Both the position numbers and the translations under genes were made by a program. The notes beneath the pieces are model-generated. The model did not search any database. It was not told where the DNA came from and saw nothing but the letters and a program-made list of their open reading frames with translations. A stretch of 38,962 nucleotides of DNA, taken from contig JAFZIJ010000199.1 of NCBI GenBank assembly GCA_017554445.1, forward strand, positions 1 through 38,962, given 5' to 3'. The DNA is from Victivallales bacterium (GTDB lineage Bacteria > Verrucomicrobiota > Lentisphaeria > Oligosphaerales > Oligosphaeraceae). Below, piece after piece: positions 18,163 through 28,231 of this stretch (the first letter of the stretch is position 1; every line of letters begins with the position of its first letter).

Positions 18163-21100
18163 TTACATTCGATTGAGGTCGATTCCAAGGCGTTTCTGCA
18201 TCGTCAACGAAATGATCATGGCGATGAAGACCACCAGCAGTTCGCCGATGATGAGGCCGATGAACAGACCGCGTACTTTGGCGTATGTGTTTTTGTTCGC
18301 GTATTTTGTGACCAGCGATTTCGCCAGCCAGCCAAGCAGGATGGAGAACCAGTAGGCCGCCATCAGCGGGTTGACCAGCATGATGAGGCCGATAGGATGC
18401 GGCAGCCAGAAGGATGTCTGGCGGAAATACAGCAGGACGGCCATGAGAATGGCGCCGAACAGCAGCCATCCGCGGAGGCCCCATGTGGCGGTCGGCGGCA
18501 CTTTCGAAATGTCGCCAATGCCGACGAACAGCGATTTCGGGAACATCGTGTAGAACCATGAATGCATGGTATCCGCGCCTTGTCCAGGCTCATAGCACAT
18601 CATGATCGCCACGCCGATTGCCACTACGACAGAGACCAGAATGCCGACGATCACGCCGATATGATAGCGGGCCCGCGACATCTTCGCGTCATCGCGAATC
18701 TTCAATGCGTTCGCCATTGCAGGAGCGATGAACGTCTTGATATCCAAGAACATAATCGCATAATAGATCATCAATGGAGCGAACAGATGGGGAGCCGTAA
18801 ACTTCGTGTCGAAACCGAAGATATGGCGGATGAAATGGAACGGCGACGTCCATGCCTGGAAGCCCAGAACACCGCCTTCCGCAACGGCTCGCACAAGACC
18901 GATCGTGATGATGATGATGATCGCGTAGCCGCAGACCGCGTAGATGAAATTGACGTGCATGACATACCAGAGGATGAAAATCAGCAGGGCGGAACCGCCT
19001 AAGAACAAGGCGGATGCGACGCGCAATTCGCGCCGTTCGTCATCCGTCACGTTTTCAAGTTTGCCCGGCTGGAAGACGCACAGGATGACTTGACGGCACT
19101 TCCACAGCACCAACGCCGCGAAGACCAGCAGGGCGCCGCCGCCAATGGCCGTGCGGAAGTTCAACGTGTACCACCATTCCGACGGGAACGACGATTCGTT
19201 CTGCCCGTAGCCGAATCCCACAAGTATCATCAGCAGAATCATATAGAACACATGGAAGAACCACAGGGAGAACGATACTTTCTTCGGAATCAAGAACGCC
19301 AGACCGATCAGCGTGAAGAAAATCATGGAACGCGCGCCAACCAACGCCTTGAACATACTGTTGCGGATGAACGGCGTCCATGAATTGTACAAATCCAACT
19401 GCGTCAGGCCGGGCAGGATATCCGTCCTGCACAACACGTTCCATCCCATCACGCCGGCCGAAATGGCGAAACCGACCCAGAACAGGCCGTTTTTGAACAG
19501 AGCAGGCATGATGTCCGTCGATTTCGTCTCGCCGCCGTCCAGACCGACCATGACTTCCGGTAGTTCCATCAACGGGAAGATCAGTTTTTCGTTATACGCC
19601 CACTGGCGGAAAATCAACAGGTTGAAGCAAAGTAGAACCATGTACGTCAACGCGACGACGACGCCCCAATACATCAGCGGTCGCGCCCAATGCGACCACG
19701 GCACCTGTCCGATGAAGTAGCGCGACAGCGATGCGTCGAAGCTTGGGAACGTCGCCAGAATGGCATCGATCTGCTCGGACTTATTGGTGGTTTTGTTCCA
19801 ATCCGCCGCCAGCATCGTCAATGTTTCGATGGTTTTGCTGACGCGTTCGCAGATGACGATTTCCTTATTCTTCCGTTCAATTTCCTTTTTGTTGTCTTTG
19901 ATGTCGTCTTCCAGATCTTTCCGGTCATCAACAAGTTTTTCAATCTCCTTTTCATAGGAGCGCATCTCTTCCAATGTCGCGATACGTTTCTTCTGATTGA
20001 GCTCCGCCAACTGCGCGTCCAATGTCGTAATCCGTTGGGCCAGTTGCTCATCCGTATCCGTCAGCACGATAATGTCGTCTTTTACGACCTTTATGTCCGC
20101 GCAAGGCTTCAGCAATTCGATCGTTTCACGGATGACGGCGGGGCCGTCCGCACCATCCTTCTTGGCCGTTTTCAACTTGTCGGCCGCTTTGCGGCCTTTG
20201 ACAAGACGTCCGAGACGGCGGAAATAGGACGACGCGTCGTCGTCCGTCGTGAAGACGATGCCCGGGAAGGAACGATCCTCCGCAGGCAGACCACGGCGGA
20301 ACAGCTGCACTTTGTCAAATGCCTTCTGGTCGTGTTCTTTCAAGATGTTGCGTTTTTCAACAACAATTTTATCTTGTTCATCCACAAGCTTTTGCTGTGC
20401 TTCAATTGGTTCCGCGAAGGATTCCCGCTCTTTCGTCAGCGATTCGACTCTTGCGTGCAGTTCGTTCAGTTTGGTCAATTCTTCCGCGTTGGCGTTGGCG
20501 AGAATGTCGTCCAACTTTTTCTGCAACGCCTGCACATCCGCCGGATTCGCTCCTTCCTTCGCCTTCAGCTCCGCGATCTGCTCTTTTAAATTCGGTATGA
20601 CGCCAGGAGCAACGGCATATGTACGAGCCTCTTGGATGCGGATTTTCGCATTCGTCGTTTGCAAGTCCTGCGTCGCTTTGTCGCGTTGTTTCGTCAGTTC
20701 GGACAATTTCGCCTGCAACGGCGTCAAAACAGCGATTTCCGCCGCGTAATCCTTTGCCAATTTGGAAGTTCCGGGCTCGGAGATGAAGAAATTCTCGTTG
20801 ACGTATGGTTCGACGTAGCGGTTCCATTCCGTCTGGTCGTTGTTCCATTCACGGTTGAAGAGGCCGCTGATAATCGGCACGACCTGTCCCGTCAGACCGA
20901 ACGTCGAAATACCGGACGACACCATGCACATGACGAAAATGATCAGCAATTCCGCCAATGTCAACGGCCTGATAAACCGCACCAACCGCAAGAACGGATT
21001 GATGAGAATGACGAGAAACACAAGCATGATGTGCGGGAAAAGCGCCACCTGGTTGCCCGTCGGCAACATTTCCTGCCGATTCTCCAGCACGACCGTCAGG

Positions 21101-21174
21101 ATGGCGAACAGCGCCGAGAAGATGATTCCCAGTATCAGGGAACGTATTGTTATGTTTTCGTTGTCTTTACGCAT
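18163..21174 (-). CDS. OPT/DUF6785-like membrane protein with large coiled-coil insertion
   Basis: The 1003-residue protein has three hydrophobic segments near the N-terminus (about 12-30, 43-62, 72-105). A soluble stretch of about 340 residues (135-480) rich in heptad-like Glu/Lys/Leu follows (coiled coil at about 145-290 and 375-455), then a polytopic C-terminal half from about 500. The latter shows the DUF6784/DUF6785 (OPT-related) features: a paired helix followed by QWAYNEKLIFPLMELP, and WLPHPIGLIMLVNP with a final helix series. With the N-terminus inside, the coiled coil would lie in the periplasm; that topology is inferred. Related proteins are uncharacterised and lack such an insertion as far as I recall. 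It lies between the other OPT-like gene (33 bp) and the short FtsX gene (30 bp). Confidence 0.8.
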   Translation of the reverse strand: MRKDNENITIRSLILGIIFSALFAILTVVLENRQEMLPTGNQVALFPHIMLVFLVILINPFLRLVRFIRPLTLAELLIIFVMCMVSSGISTFGLTGQVVPIISGLFNREWNNDQTEWNRYVEPYVNENFFISEPGTSKLAKDYAAEIAVLTPLQAKLSELTKQRDKATQDLQTTNAKIRIQEARTYAVAPGVIPNLKEQIAELKAKEGANPADVQALQKKLDDILANANAEELTKLNELHARVESLTKERESFAEPIEAQQKLVDEQDKIVVEKRNILKEHDQKAFDKVQLFRRGLPAEDRSFPGIVFTTDDDASSYFRRLGRLVKGRKAADKLKTAKKDGADGPAVIRETIELLKPCADIKVVKDDIIVLTDTDEQLAQRITTLDAQLAELNQKKRIATLEEMRSYEKEIEKLVDDRKDLEDDIKDNKKEIERKNKEIVICERVSKTIETLTMLAADWNKTTNKSEQIDAILATFPSFDASLSRYFIGQVPWSHWARPLMYWGVVVALTYMVLLCFNLLIFRQWAYNEKLIFPLMELPEVMVGLDGGETKSTDIMPALFKNGLFWVGFAISAGVMGWNVLCRTDILPGLTQLDLYNSWTPFIRNSMFKALVGARSMIFFTLIGLAFLIPKKVSFSLWFFHVFYMILLMILVGFGYGQNESSFPSEWWYTLNFRTAIGGGALLVFAALVLWKCRQVILCVFQPGKLENVTDDERRELRVASALFLGGSALLIFILWYVMHVNFIYAVCGYAIIIIITIGLVRAVAEGGVLGFQAWTSPFHFIRHIFGFDTKFTAPHLFAPLMIYYAIMFLDIKTFIAPAMANALKIRDDAKMSRARYHIGVIVGILVSVVVAIGVAIMMCYEPGQGADTMHSWFYTMFPKSLFVGIGDISKVPPTATWGLRGWLLFGAILMAVLLYFRQTSFWLPHPIGLIMLVNPLMAAYWFSILLGWLAKSLVTKYANKNTYAKVRGLFIGLIIGELLVVFIAMIISLTMQKRLGIDLNRM

Positions 21175-21207
21175 AATTATTTCTGTTCGTGTGAGCTGTG
21201 TAGGACG

Positions 21208-23217
21208 TTAGAAGACCAGCGGGGCCATCATCTTGTTCAGGATTGTGAACGCCACGGAAACCATACCGATCAGACCCATGCCGCAGGAGAATCCCGCCAG
21301 CAGGATCGGCGTGTATTTCATCCATTGGTCGCCGAAGCGTTTCTTGAAGTAGAAGCGGCCGATAAGCGCGCCGAGCAATTCGAAAATGACGCCGGACGGC
21401 GTCGATTGGCCGAGACCGCGAACCATACCGAAGACCAGCAGCGTCGGCAGCCCCAAAACGGACAGGACGATGAACGAAATGACACCCGAGCCTAGTCCCA
21501 CCAAGACGTATTTCAGCCGCAGGGCCTCCATGAACATGGAGCCGCCTTCCATCGTCGAACTGAACGTCAGGCATGTGTTTTTCGCGTTCAATTCCCACAT
21601 CTTCTGCGCGTACGGATAAGCGGCGGAAGGCACTTCCGCCATGCTCCACAGCATCGTCGAGAAGACGATGGACGCGATGATAATGATCGGCACTGTAACG
21701 ATTTGCGTCTTGATCTGGCTGGAAATTTTCGTTCCGGTCAATTCCAACACGCGGAAGTTGACGGTTTCAACACCATAGTTCGGAATCGGCACAGGGGCGA
21801 ACCAGATTTTCACGCCTTTGTAGCCGCTCAAAATGTATGTCGCTTCTCTAATGTAAGGAATGGACAACGCCTGGCCGCAGAGGCCTTCCAGTTTGGCCGT
21901 CGCGTAGGAGAGCAACGGCGTCAACACCAATGCGTAGAATACGAAGAAGTGCCATGGGAAGCCTTCGATCAGCCAGCAGGAAAGGCCAATCCAGAAACCG
22001 TTGGTCAGCACATAGATGCATAGGGCGATCCAGATGGAGAAGTCGCCGCGTTTCGGATCGTTGACCAACAGCCGCCGCCATGTCGATTCGCGCTTCTGGC
22101 CTGTGACGCTCGCCTCCAAGGCGGCCATGTTGCCGCGGCGGTTGCGCCACGCGTTCATCATCGGCGTCAGGATCTTGCCGAGCGAAACGACCGTAATGGC
22201 AAGCGTAAGTCCCAGCGAGAACGACAGATAGAAGTCAACGTTGTTGGAGTACAACGTGTTGATGACGTCCATCTGCGAATCCCAGTGGGACAGCACGCCG
22301 TATTTGTAGAGGATTGGATTCAAACCCATTGTGAAGACAACGCCGAACGCGCCACCGATGACCGCCCAGAACGGCAGCACCATGCCTTGGAAGAACCACA
22401 GCAGATTGAAGCTGATGTTCAACGGCGTGGCGGGCAGGATTTTGGACAGAGCTGGCGTAAAGTCCTGCCACGGAATAGGAAGCGGCTGGATTGGCTTGTC
22501 CAGCAACGCTCCCGAAATGGACGGGATCGCGATGTAGAACAGTCCGAACGTCAAGCCGAGAATCGCGCCGATGGAGAAGCAGCGCCAACGCCAGCGTTCC
22601 TTGTCTTCCTTCGTCTGCGCAAGAGCCGTGATACCGGCCGCCGCGACTGGCGCCATCGGGAACGGCAGTTCCTCCACGTCGTTTGTGATTCGATAGAGCA
22701 CATAGCCGAAGCCATATTGGTCCAGACGGCTGACCAACAGGCCGACGATGATCAGCATGATTGGCCCCAGCCAAGCCTTGGTGAAGAACGTATGGCCTTG
22801 TTCGCGAATGACTTCCGCCGAAGGTGCCCACCATGACGGAATTTCCTGCGCAACGCCCATCGCGTTCGCATAGTCAGACTGCACAAGATATTGGTTCCAT
22901 AGCAACCCTTGGAACGGCGACGCCATCGCCAAGCCCGCCATATAATAGAAGATGTAGATTTCCTGCATCTTCAAATCTTTGAACGACCGCCGCGCGATTT
23001 CCGCGAAGAGGATGATGGTCACCCATCGCGCCGCCGTGTCCATATTCGCCTCAGGTCCCACGACCAGAGACAGATACATACTTCCAGGCATGATCAACAT
23101 GCCCAAAAACACGGCGCCGACGACCGTCTTCCAGGTAAAGCCGTCTTCAAAATGCTCCGGCGGCTCCATGAGCGACCGGTATTGCTCAAGTTCTTTGTCT
23201 TGTGTGTATCTTGCCAT
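21208..23217 (-). CDS. OPT-family-like peptide/metal-chelate transporter
   Basis: The 669-residue polytopic protein has 14 or so hydrophobic segments. OPT-like traits include WWAPSAEVIREQG, a loop with ITNDVEELPFPMAPVAAAGI, LGLPTLLVFGMVRGLG and the C-terminal GALIGRFYFKKRFGDQWMKY followed by LLAGFSCGMGLIGM. OPT proteins import oligopeptides or metal chelates with protons across the inner membrane; the substrate here is unknown. The N-terminal 30 residues are cytosolic and charged. It sits between the giant FtsX permease and the coiled-coil OPT-like protein, with gaps of 48 and 33 bp and no visible Shine-Dalgarno sites, so it may form a complex or hetero-pair with the latter. Confidence 0.82.
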   Translation of the reverse strand: MARYTQDKELEQYRSLMEPPEHFEDGFTWKTVVGAVFLGMLIMPGSMYLSLVVGPEANMDTAARWVTIILFAEIARRSFKDLKMQEIYIFYYMAGLAMASPFQGLLWNQYLVQSDYANAMGVAQEIPSWWAPSAEVIREQGHTFFTKAWLGPIMLIIVGLLVSRLDQYGFGYVLYRITNDVEELPFPMAPVAAAGITALAQTKEDKERWRWRCFSIGAILGLTFGLFYIAIPSISGALLDKPIQPLPIPWQDFTPALSKILPATPLNISFNLLWFFQGMVLPFWAVIGGAFGVVFTMGLNPILYKYGVLSHWDSQMDVINTLYSNNVDFYLSFSLGLTLAITVVSLGKILTPMMNAWRNRRGNMAALEASVTGQKRESTWRRLLVNDPKRGDFSIWIALCIYVLTNGFWIGLSCWLIEGFPWHFFVFYALVLTPLLSYATAKLEGLCGQALSIPYIREATYILSGYKGVKIWFAPVPIPNYGVETVNFRVLELTGTKISSQIKTQIVTVPIIIIASIVFSTMLWSMAEVPSAAYPYAQKMWELNAKNTCLTFSSTMEGGSMFMEALRLKYVLVGLGSGVISFIVLSVLGLPTLLVFGMVRGLGQSTPSGVIFELLGALIGRFYFKKRFGDQWMKYTPILLAGFSCGMGLIGMVSVAFTILNKMMAPLVF

Positions 23218-23265
23218 AATCTATCGTCGTATGGGATGGGTGGTGTCTGTCAGGAGTCCTCCGCC

Positions 23266-26200
23266 TCACTTTCCGTTGAACATGGTCTTGCCGCTCTTCG
23301 CGAAATCCGCATGTTCGGCGGGCGTAAGATTGCGCCAATACATGAGATACGTCCGCAATTTCTCCAAGAACGGCATGTTCGTCGCCGTCCAGTTGGTGTC
23401 CTGTCCGGACATGCGGGTATTCAGCATGACCAGGCGGTAGGCCTGGACTTTTTCATCGTATTTCGTCGTGAAATCAAGACGCTCCGTGACGCCCAAATCA
23501 AACGGCGCCAACGCCACATTGTACGTCATGACAAGTACTTCGCGACCCGCCTCATCGGTGGATTTCGTCACGCCTTCCAGTTTCGCGATCAAATCGCCGA
23601 ACGACGCCTCCGTGAAGCGGCTGAAGTAATCCGCAAGATAGCCGTTGATGCCGTAGATCAGCTCCTGTTCATAGATGAACGGGAACACGACAGGCATCTT
23701 TTTGCCGTCATGATCCGGCAGCGACCACTTGCGCTTTCCGGATGGAACCGCCGCACGCGTCGCCACCATCGACGGATAGATCGTCGAAAGCAACACGACG
23801 GCGATCGTGAACATGATGACATAGACGACCGACAACGACGAGAAGTTCAAGTTGATGCTCTTGATCCAGCCCGTCCGCGTCAGCAGAATACTGGTGACCT
23901 GTCCAATCAGATAGCCGCCGACGGAACCGATGACGCTATAGACGAACGCTTCTGCCAAGAAGAACATGCCGATGTGCATCGGGTTCAGTCCCACGGCGTT
24001 ATAGATGGCGATCTCCGCTTTTCGTTCGAAGACGGAACCGAGCATCGTATTTAAAATAATGGTACTGGAAATCAGCAGCGGGATGATCAAAAACGCCAGA
24101 CCGCCGATGGATGTGCGGTAGCCTTCGCCAACGTAATAGACGCCCGGCTCGGTGTCCCGCTTGCCGTCCGCGATGCGGAACGGTTCCGTGGAGGAGATGA
24201 AGAATTTGGACGCATTCGTGATCGTCAGCAGTTCATCGACCATCGACCACAGCGTCACGCCTTCGTTCAGTTTCGCGGAAACACTGTACGGCTGCGCGCC
24301 GATCTTCCGCGCCGTTTCCACGGGCATGACGACCAACGACGCCATGTCCGTATAGAACACGCCGTCGTCCGCGTTCTCTTCGCCGCCGGCCGCCATGGCC
24401 ACCAATGCGTCGCCACCTGCGTCGCCGCCGCCCTGCTGGACGAGATTCTTAATCGGAATCAACGGATGCTGATTGATGTCGCGGAATTGCAAGAAGTCCG
24501 CGTCGGACAGCAATCCGACGATCTTGTACAAGCGGCCTTCATACATAATAGTCGCTTTATCAAAGGTTTCCGTCGTCAGACCAAGAGCCTTGGACAGCGA
24601 TTCGGGCAACAGCACTTCGTCCGCGTCGTCCGACGAGAAGAACCGCCCGTGCTTCATGGGAATCGGTCCGATGAAGCCATTTTCGATGGCAGGAAGACCG
24701 AGAATCGCGTCGATGTTCGCATCCGCGCCATTGGAGGCGGAAATGCGGAAGGGGAGGGTACCGCCGTCCGGCAGCTTGGTCGGAATCAACCAACGGCGGA
24801 TGGACAGTTCGGCGCGGCCATTGAAGATTTCCTTCATGGTGCGGAGCGTCGCTTCATCCATGCGCGAATTGCCGGGCCAATGATACATAAGTCCCGTGTA
24901 TGTCGTGTTTTTCGAACGCGTAATGATGGTCGGTGAGAGGTTTTTCGTGATGGATGTGAAGGCCAGCATCGTGAACGTCACGAGAACGACCGTCGCCGTC
25001 GTCAACGCCGTGCGGATGCGGCGGCGTTTCATGTTGTTGACGCCGATCAGCATGGCGGACTGGCCAACCGTCGAGAAACCAACTTCACCGCTGTCCATGG
25101 CCGTCTGCGTCCGGAAGAGCAGCGTCATTTCGCCTTCGAACCGCCCATGCAGGATTTTGATGACGAACGCGCCCAAACCGCCCATGACGAACGCGATGAA
25201 AATCGCCTCCGGAGCTTGCGCGACGCGGAATGCGGGATGGATGTTGCGGAACACGACGAACGTGAACGCGAAGAAGATGCAGAACGCCACCATCTCCTGC
25301 TCGATCTTCTTGAACTTGAACATCAATTTCTCCGCGAAGAAGCAGAACGGCAGCATCAACGCCAGATAGAAAACGACGGCTTTCAGCATGTCGTTCGTAA
25401 TTGCGGCCATGCGTTTGTACGCCTTGCCGTGCGCACCGACGGCTTCATGCAGATTCTTCAGATAGCCCAGCCAATCTTTCTTTTCGCGCGCTTCTTTCAT
25501 TAGTTTGATCGATTCATCGCCGCGCTCCATGAAGATCTTCGCCAACGCGTCCGATGTTCCGGCCAGACGGTGGTCGCGGACATGGTTCAAGATGGACATG
25601 TCCCCTGTCGCCGTCGCAAAAAAGTCGTTACCAATACCTTGCGAAATCTTGAAACCATCGCCTTCAGGATTGTCGTCGTTGGAATTCAACGCAAGAATAC
25701 GTTCACTTGTCATGACTTTGACGGCTTCGCTCTTTTCCAAAAACGCGGAAACAGGGCCGGGGAACGCCACGAACGCCTTCTTGGAGAACGTGCTGCCAAC
25801 GCCTGTCATGCCGAATTTCTTCGGCGTCGTGTTCAGGCGGCCGTCCAAAATCAAGAACGTGTTTTCCGTAATCGGCGAGACGGAAATCGACGAAGGATTA
25901 TCTCTTGTATAAATAGGATATTCCACGCAATCGAAGAGGGCGAGCGTTTTGACGTCCGCGCCACGGTTGATGGTGGAGGACATCTTTCCTTCTGCGTCGC
26001 CCGCGTCCACAACTTGCTTGACGACTGCAAAGTCGTCATCATATTCAAAAGCGTTCGGATAAAGCGTTTGGGCGGTGATGCCGTAGAAGACGGAAACGGC
26101 GCGTTCGTCCGTCAGCGCCATATGGCCTGTCATGACATCGCCGGACGCGACGGGTTTCGCCAGATCTAACGGATTATGAATCACTAACGCCGCTCCGGGC

Positions 26201-28197
26201 ACGGGCAGCTGCGGCAGGACCGTCGCGGAAAATTCATCGAATTTGAACGCTTTGACCTGCGTGCCCCACATCGGTTGCCATGTGTTCGCCTTCGTGGTCG
26301 GCGGCTTCATTTCGGACGTGCTCGTCAAAACAGGCACCGCCAACGTGGCGCGAATCAGTTTCGGAACATAGTCGAAAGACGCTTTAAGAATCGATGCGTC
26401 AATCTTTTCCAGCTTGTCGGACGTCAGGAACAGACGGCCATAATCTGTGAAGACGTTGCGCAACGCGAAGGCGGGTGTCGGTCCGGAAGCCTGGAAGACG
26501 GCGACGTTTTCCGTCATCTTCGGGAAGAAATGGCCTTCCGCCAGACCGCCCTGCCGTGTCAACGCATCGACGAAGCGGATGCCCTGCGGCACAACGCCTT
26601 TCGTCACAAGACTTTCTGCGGCTTCCGCCGTGTTGATGCCGAAGCGATGCTGCCAACGATCCGCGCATTTGAAGTCATCGGCGGAGAAACCGATCTGACC
26701 GTTTTGGAACGTCAATTCCAATTCCACAACGAATTTGACCTGCCGTTTGCCGAGCAGCGAGCGGATTTCGTTGTTCTTGATGACCGTGTCAATCGTCTGC
26801 TGGTTCAACGACGACCAAAGCTGACGAGTCGCAACGATTTCATCCACATACTCTTGCAGGATGGACAACTGCTTTTCGTTCAAATCGCTTAATGCCGTGC
26901 GAACGCCAACTTTATTAAATAGCGTCAACACATCGACATAGTCCGTACGTTCCGTCTCCAGACGCTTCGTTTCCGTCTGAATTTGCTCCGCCGTCAAATC
27001 CTCCCGGCGGCTCAAATGGAGCTGCTCCGCCTTCAATTTGTTCACTTCACGGCGGGCCAGATCGACGACCGGCTCCTTCACCGTAAAGTTCTTGCCCGTC
27101 GTTGAATCCATCAAATCACGCAGGCGGATTAATGCTGCTTCGGCGGATTTGAACTCTTCGCTGTCACGTGCGCATTTCAGATTTTTCTGGATCGGCTCAT
27201 AGTGGGACAGCAGCATTTTCTCCTGCCGCAAATCGCCGTTGATCGTGTCCAACAACTTCTCAACCTGTGTGCGGGGCGCGAGGAGATTCCACGCCAAGAT
27301 ACGTTCGCCCAACATGTTGCGTGAATGGGCATTGATCGCGCAGAACACCACGCCACGCTCTGGGCGGTTCTTCTTGTATTCTTCGAACATGGACAGCATC
27401 AACGCCAGATTCGCCGCGTTCTGTCCGCCCCATGACTGGCCCGGAACGATGGAATTCGCGTCCATCGTCGCCACCACCAACGCCAGTTCGTTTTCATATT
27501 CGGGATTCGAGCCCGGAACGACCACCCACAAATTCCGCAACGTCTCGTTCTTCCATTTCGTCGGCTGCGCATCGACATGCGCCGTGGCGGAACCCTTTAT
27601 CAATGTGTCGCGCAGATATTTGCCGTCATCCATACCGACTAGGAAACGCGGCAGACGGACTTCCGTTCCCGTCACTTTCGCCGTCGCGTCACTGTAGGCG
27701 GGTTCGTCTTCTTCAATGAAAATGAAGCCGATGACGCCGAAGCGCAACAACCGCTGCCATTCAGAACCGCTGGCGAATTCCATGACGGCGATGGAACCGT
27801 CAAGTTCCGTTCCTTCAATCGCTTTCAAGGCGTTTTCATCGCCGTTTCCAACATAGACCAACGGCGCGTCAAACGATTTCTCAAGGAAGTTGCCAGGGCG
27901 GAAAGCACTCGGCTGCAACGGGTAAAGCGACATCTTCCGACCGTTGAGCGTCACGCTCGTCTCGCCGGGCAGGACGCATGGCGCCGTGAATTTCATCTCG
28001 CCATGCTCCAAGCCGCTCTTTGCGAACAGATCCTCTATCCGCTTCTCCAGCAACAAGTTGCCTGCCGATCCCGCATGCCGGCTGCCCGTCCCGTCAAATA
28101 TGGCCTTCCAATTGTCCTGCGCCCATGCCGTCGGCAGCAGAAGACATGTCAGCAACACGCCGAACCATTTTTTCCAAAAGCGATTCCGATGATCCAT
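23266..28197 (-). CDS. Giant FtsX-type permease with PA and degenerate M28-peptidase-like domains
   Basis: The 1643-residue protein begins with a signal sequence (cleavage near AWA/QD, 26). A PA-like domain follows at about 110-205 (VYVGNGDENALKAIEGTELD, GVIGFIFIEED), then an M28-like alpha/beta domain at about 220-310. Where active M28 enzymes have the zinc ligands His-x-Asp, Asp and Glu-Glu, this protein has TMDAN, GGQNAA and NAHS, so peptidase activity is probably lost. A helical stretch (about 310-500) and a large periplasmic part follow. Three helices lie near 939-1040 and one near 1065-1085, then a MacB-like periplasmic segment and the C-terminal FtsX helices from about 1360 (VFERKAEIAIYNAVGLNPMHIG, PSMVATRAAVP). 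A cytosolic tail of about 130 residues ends the protein. It probably pairs with the ATPase at 28624-29379. Confidence 0.85.
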   Translation of the reverse strand: MDHRNRFWKKWFGVLLTCLLLPTAWAQDNWKAIFDGTGSRHAGSAGNLLLEKRIEDLFAKSGLEHGEMKFTAPCVLPGETSVTLNGRKMSLYPLQPSAFRPGNFLEKSFDAPLVYVGNGDENALKAIEGTELDGSIAVMEFASGSEWQRLLRFGVIGFIFIEEDEPAYSDATAKVTGTEVRLPRFLVGMDDGKYLRDTLIKGSATAHVDAQPTKWKNETLRNLWVVVPGSNPEYENELALVVATMDANSIVPGQSWGGQNAANLALMLSMFEEYKKNRPERGVVFCAINAHSRNMLGERILAWNLLAPRTQVEKLLDTINGDLRQEKMLLSHYEPIQKNLKCARDSEEFKSAEAALIRLRDLMDSTTGKNFTVKEPVVDLARREVNKLKAEQLHLSRREDLTAEQIQTETKRLETERTDYVDVLTLFNKVGVRTALSDLNEKQLSILQEYVDEIVATRQLWSSLNQQTIDTVIKNNEIRSLLGKRQVKFVVELELTFQNGQIGFSADDFKCADRWQHRFGINTAEAAESLVTKGVVPQGIRFVDALTRQGGLAEGHFFPKMTENVAVFQASGPTPAFALRNVFTDYGRLFLTSDKLEKIDASILKASFDYVPKLIRATLAVPVLTSTSEMKPPTTKANTWQPMWGTQVKAFKFDEFSATVLPQLPVPGAALVIHNPLDLAKPVASGDVMTGHMALTDERAVSVFYGITAQTLYPNAFEYDDDFAVVKQVVDAGDAEGKMSSTINRGADVKTLALFDCVEYPIYTRDNPSSISVSPITENTFLILDGRLNTTPKKFGMTGVGSTFSKKAFVAFPGPVSAFLEKSEAVKVMTSERILALNSNDDNPEGDGFKISQGIGNDFFATATGDMSILNHVRDHRLAGTSDALAKIFMERGDESIKLMKEAREKKDWLGYLKNLHEAVGAHGKAYKRMAAITNDMLKAVVFYLALMLPFCFFAEKLMFKFKKIEQEMVAFCIFFAFTFVVFRNIHPAFRVAQAPEAIFIAFVMGGLGAFVIKILHGRFEGEMTLLFRTQTAMDSGEVGFSTVGQSAMLIGVNNMKRRRIRTALTTATVVLVTFTMLAFTSITKNLSPTIITRSKNTTYTGLMYHWPGNSRMDEATLRTMKEIFNGRAELSIRRWLIPTKLPDGGTLPFRISASNGADANIDAILGLPAIENGFIGPIPMKHGRFFSSDDADEVLLPESLSKALGLTTETFDKATIMYEGRLYKIVGLLSDADFLQFRDINQHPLIPIKNLVQQGGGDAGGDALVAMAAGGEENADDGVFYTDMASLVVMPVETARKIGAQPYSVSAKLNEGVTLWSMVDELLTITNASKFFISSTEPFRIADGKRDTEPGVYYVGEGYRTSIGGLAFLIIPLLISSTIILNTMLGSVFERKAEIAIYNAVGLNPMHIGMFFLAEAFVYSVIGSVGGYLIGQVTSILLTRTGWIKSINLNFSSLSVVYVIMFTIAVVLLSTIYPSMVATRAAVPSGKRKWSLPDHDGKKMPVVFPFIYEQELIYGINGYLADYFSRFTEASFGDLIAKLEGVTKSTDEAGREVLVMTYNVALAPFDLGVTERLDFTTKYDEKVQAYRLVMLNTRMSGQDTNWTATNMPFLEKLRTYLMYWRNLTPAEHADFAKSGKTMFNGK

Positions 28198-28231
28198 GAG
28201 AATCCGTAACTAATTGATTATGTTAATGTTA

